NCBI GenBank assembly: GCA_027257055.1
Contig: JAPVLO010000276.1
Coordinates: 1,984,001 to 2,048,000 of the forward strand
DNA length: 64,000 bases
Origin: Cephalopachus bancanus
Taxonomy: Eukaryota; Chordata; Mammalia; Primates; Tarsiidae
Reading direction: 5' to 3'
Under the pieces are notes generated by a model that had not been told where the DNA came from, ran no database searches, and saw only the letters and a list, made by a program, of their open reading frames with translations. Below are positions 62,032 through 64,000 of this stretch, in pieces; the stretch's first letter is position 1, and each line of letters begins with the position of its first letter. The position numbers and the translations under genes were made by a program.

Positions 62032-62720
62032 AAGGTCTTCATCTTTAGCTTAGCTTTCTCACCTGACTTCAGATTGTTTCTCTGGATATTCTACAGGTGC
62101 CTCAAATTGAACATGTATGAAGTAGCATTCATTATTTTCCCTTAAAACTGGCCCTGTTCATATTTTCTTGCTAGTCACCTGGTCACCTGTACTAGAAACC
62201 TGAGAGTCAGTCTTGACTCCACCTTCTCCCTCAGCCCCTGTAATTTCTGAAAAACTTGCTTTCTAAAGTGATTTTGAATATGTCACTGATTTCTATTTAT
62301 TCTACCACTGTATCACTCCAGGTTTTCAGTGTCCCTCTCCTGTATTTTTGCAATGTCTTCATAACTCTTCTCTCAGCCCTCAATCTTTTTTCCCTCATAT
62401 TCATCAGCTACATAATTGCCAGAGTGAGTTTTCCACCAAAATTGATCATTGTATTCCTTTCTTTAACACCTTTTAGTTTTTCCTGTTTCCTATAGGATAA
62501 AGTTTAGCCTTCTAGTATGGCATACAAGAAGGTTCCTATTTAGATACTCCTGACAATATCTACCATTGTCATGCTGCTTTGGCAATACCAGATCGCTTAT
62601 GCTTATTCATATATACCATTATACATTCTCATTGCTGTACCTTTTCTTCATGATATCCCTTCTTCTTTGAGTACTCTATATCCTCTTCCCTTTTTCCTCC
62701 TATTATTTTAATAAAATAGC
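62032..62720 (+). repeat. L2 LINE relic
   Basis: 'gtgcctcaaattgaacatgt', 'gagagtcagtcttgactcca', 'attgccagagtgagttttcc' and 'gataaagtttagccttctag' are the L2 3' region in order. Confidence 0.85.
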
Positions 62721-63743
62721 TGATACCTGATTATTGAAATTATAGAGGTCAACTATAGTTGCCTGTATTTTGATAATACAGAGCATTGGCTAGCCCAGTA
62801 AGATAATGGGTTATCCAGCTGTTAGAAATTAACATGTTGTTGAATATTTCCTGTTTTAACACATGCGTGAATACTGAGAAGATGCCGAAGTTACTGGATG
62901 TTCTGACAGTTAGCTGAGATTAAACAGAAAAGACTCTACCCAAACTCAAAGGTTCATTTGTAAGTCACTGAAAAATTGGAAAGAACAGTGGCTTCAATAA
63001 AATAGGTAATTTTTCTGTTACTGAAACTTCCAGAGGTAAATACTAGTCTGGCTGCTCAGTTCCATGAAGTCCTAGGAACCCAGGCCCCGTTCTGCGATTT
63101 TCTTCACCTTCCTTAGGGTCTGTTCCTTGGATTCGTTGTTCAGTGGCATCAGTTTCCTAGGCAACAGAGGGAGGAAGACAACAAAGATGGAAAACAATTG
63201 GCACACTGTGACTATCCTTTAAGGATGATTCCTAGAAGCTGCCACAAAATACTCGGTTTCTATTCCATCAGCTGAAATTTATTTAGTACTCATTCCTAAA
63301 TATAAGTAGCTATATATAAGTTGAAGGTGTTTCACTGTGGAAGAAGAGAGTGGATTTTGAGGGACAGATATTAGAGGATCCATCCAAACTATTTAGCGTG
63401 ATGTTCAATCTATACCTTCTTTTTCAGACCTTTTCCCAATTACTTAACCACATGAACCCTGTGTACCAGCCAAAAGCCTTTTGTTGTCCTTGGTTGGAGG
63501 TGATTGCCTCTTCTAAATCGTATAATACTTTTTATCTGTATTGCAAATGTCATGTGTTGAACCGTTATTGCTGTCATTTGTCTGCATATATAGTTTCCCT
63601 ACGTTGTAAGGTTTTACCACAGTATAAGTTTCTGGGGCAGTGTATTGCAGTGCCTAGTTTAGGGCCTTATGGATAATTGGTTTTCATAAATACTTCATAT
63701 ATAAGTAAATAAGTAATTTTGATGACTTCTTGGTTTCTTGTAG
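62721..63743. other. End of intron 1, nothing recognised
   Basis: Unique-looking sequence up to the acceptor of the coding exon. It could contain intronic control sequence; no motif stands out. Confidence 0.4.
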
Positions 63744-63760
63744 CATTTTAAGAAAGAAAG
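63744..63760 (+). other. TBCEL: TBCEL exon 2, 5'UTR part and start context
   Basis: Seventeen bases of 5'UTR follow the acceptor. They contain an in-frame TAA at 63749-63751, three codons before the ATG, which closes the upstream frame and supports 63761 as the true start. The start context has A at -3 and G at +4, a strong Kozak match. Confidence 0.85.
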
Positions 63761-63893
63761 ATGGATCAACCTAGTGGAAGAAGTTTTATGCAAGTGTTAT
63801 GTGAAAAGTATAGTCCTGAAAATTTTCCTTACCGCCGTGGTCCTGGGATGGGAGTCCATGTCCCAGCCACACCTCAGGGCTCTCCTATGAAAG
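63761..63893 (+). CDS. TBCEL: Tubulin folding cofactor E-like, first coding exon (partial)
   Basis: This exon encodes the first 44 residues plus the first base of codon 45. It begins [20 protein letters not shown] and ends GSPMK before the donor gtaag at 63894-63898 (phase 1). I recognise this as the N-terminus of vertebrate TBCEL (also called LRRC35). From established knowledge, TBCEL is a cytosolic paralogue of tubulin cofactor TBCE. It lacks the CAP-Gly domain and has a leucine-rich-repeat region and a C-terminal ubiquitin-like domain. It promotes tubulin dissociation and microtubule destabilisation, and its fly relative acts in sperm individualisation. The part seen here is the basic/proline-rich segment before the repeats, so no domain is complete. 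The protein is normally about 424 residues; the rest lies beyond the window. I see no frameshift or stop. It is preceded by the CpG promoter 23 kb upstream and, in human, followed by TECTA. Confidence 0.93.
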
Positions 63894-64000
63894 GTAAGAG
63901 AGATGGCATCTAAAACACTCATGTACTGGAGCTTACCTAGGAAGCTAAATCACAGTATTGACTTGTTTGCAAATGATTTCCTTTGTTTTGAATTATGAGT

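Larger units (their letters stand above)
40556..63743 (+). other. TBCEL: TBCEL intron 1
   Basis: The intron runs from the gtgagt donor at 40556 to the acceptor AG at 63742-63743, which is preceded by a T-rich stretch. It is about 23.2 kb and is filled with Alu, L1, L2, MIR and DNA-transposon relics listed separately. No further exon with matching splice sites and a long open frame was recognised, but an alternative 5'UTR exon would be hard to see by eye. Confidence 0.7.

Overview
The window is nuclear DNA from a primate that is neither a simian nor a lemur or loris type. It carries about 28 dimeric Alu elements. The younger ones share an unusual consensus: 'ggctcagcctgtaat' in the left arm, 'ctctacaataaat' in the linker, 'ctacttggaaggctgaggcggaagg' type right arms, and 'gagtgagactccaactc' before the tail. 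I know of no simian or strepsirrhine Alu family like this, so my inference is a tarsier. That cannot be proven without a database search. Older AluJ-like copies, MIR, L2, ancient L1M, hAT/Tigger-type, mariner and piggyBac-type remnants fill most of the rest.

Only one protein-coding gene is supported: TBCEL (tubulin folding cofactor E-like), on the + strand. Its CpG-island promoter and noncoding first exon lie at about 40.1-40.6 kb, with a clean donor after 40555. A roughly 23.2-kb first intron follows. The first coding exon is 63744-63893, with its ATG at 63761, and the gene continues past the window. From known human synteny the region upstream of the promoter should be the GRIK4-TBCEL intergenic interval. 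I found no GRIK4 coding exon in it.

Layout: 0-16.8 kb is intergenic DNA with scattered MIR, L2 and Alu copies, an LTR-like block near 12.6-13.3 kb and several microsatellites; 2.3-4.5 kb is nearly repeat-free. From 16.8 to 36.4 kb there is a dense pile of ancient L1 (mostly + strand) into which a younger L1, an LTR carrying three Alus, an unclassified LTR-like block, a Tigger-like element, many Alus and a mariner transposase fragment have inserted. From 36.4 to 40.1 kb there is older, sparser DNA (L2, MIR). The TBCEL promoter is at 40.1-40.9 kb. Intron 1 (40.6-63.7 kb) holds MIR, L2 and L1 relics, Alu-in-Alu nests, a TTAA-flanked piggyBac-like element, and a striking roughly 132-bp inverted duplication joined to a 5'-truncated Alu.

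No new gene system is visible. The most informative items are the inverted duplication with the Alu (49.3-49.8 kb), the piggyBac-like element (50.2-50.8 kb), the mariner remnant (36.0-36.3 kb), the RFX X-box and paired E-boxes of the TBCEL promoter, and the lineage-specific Alu subfamilies.
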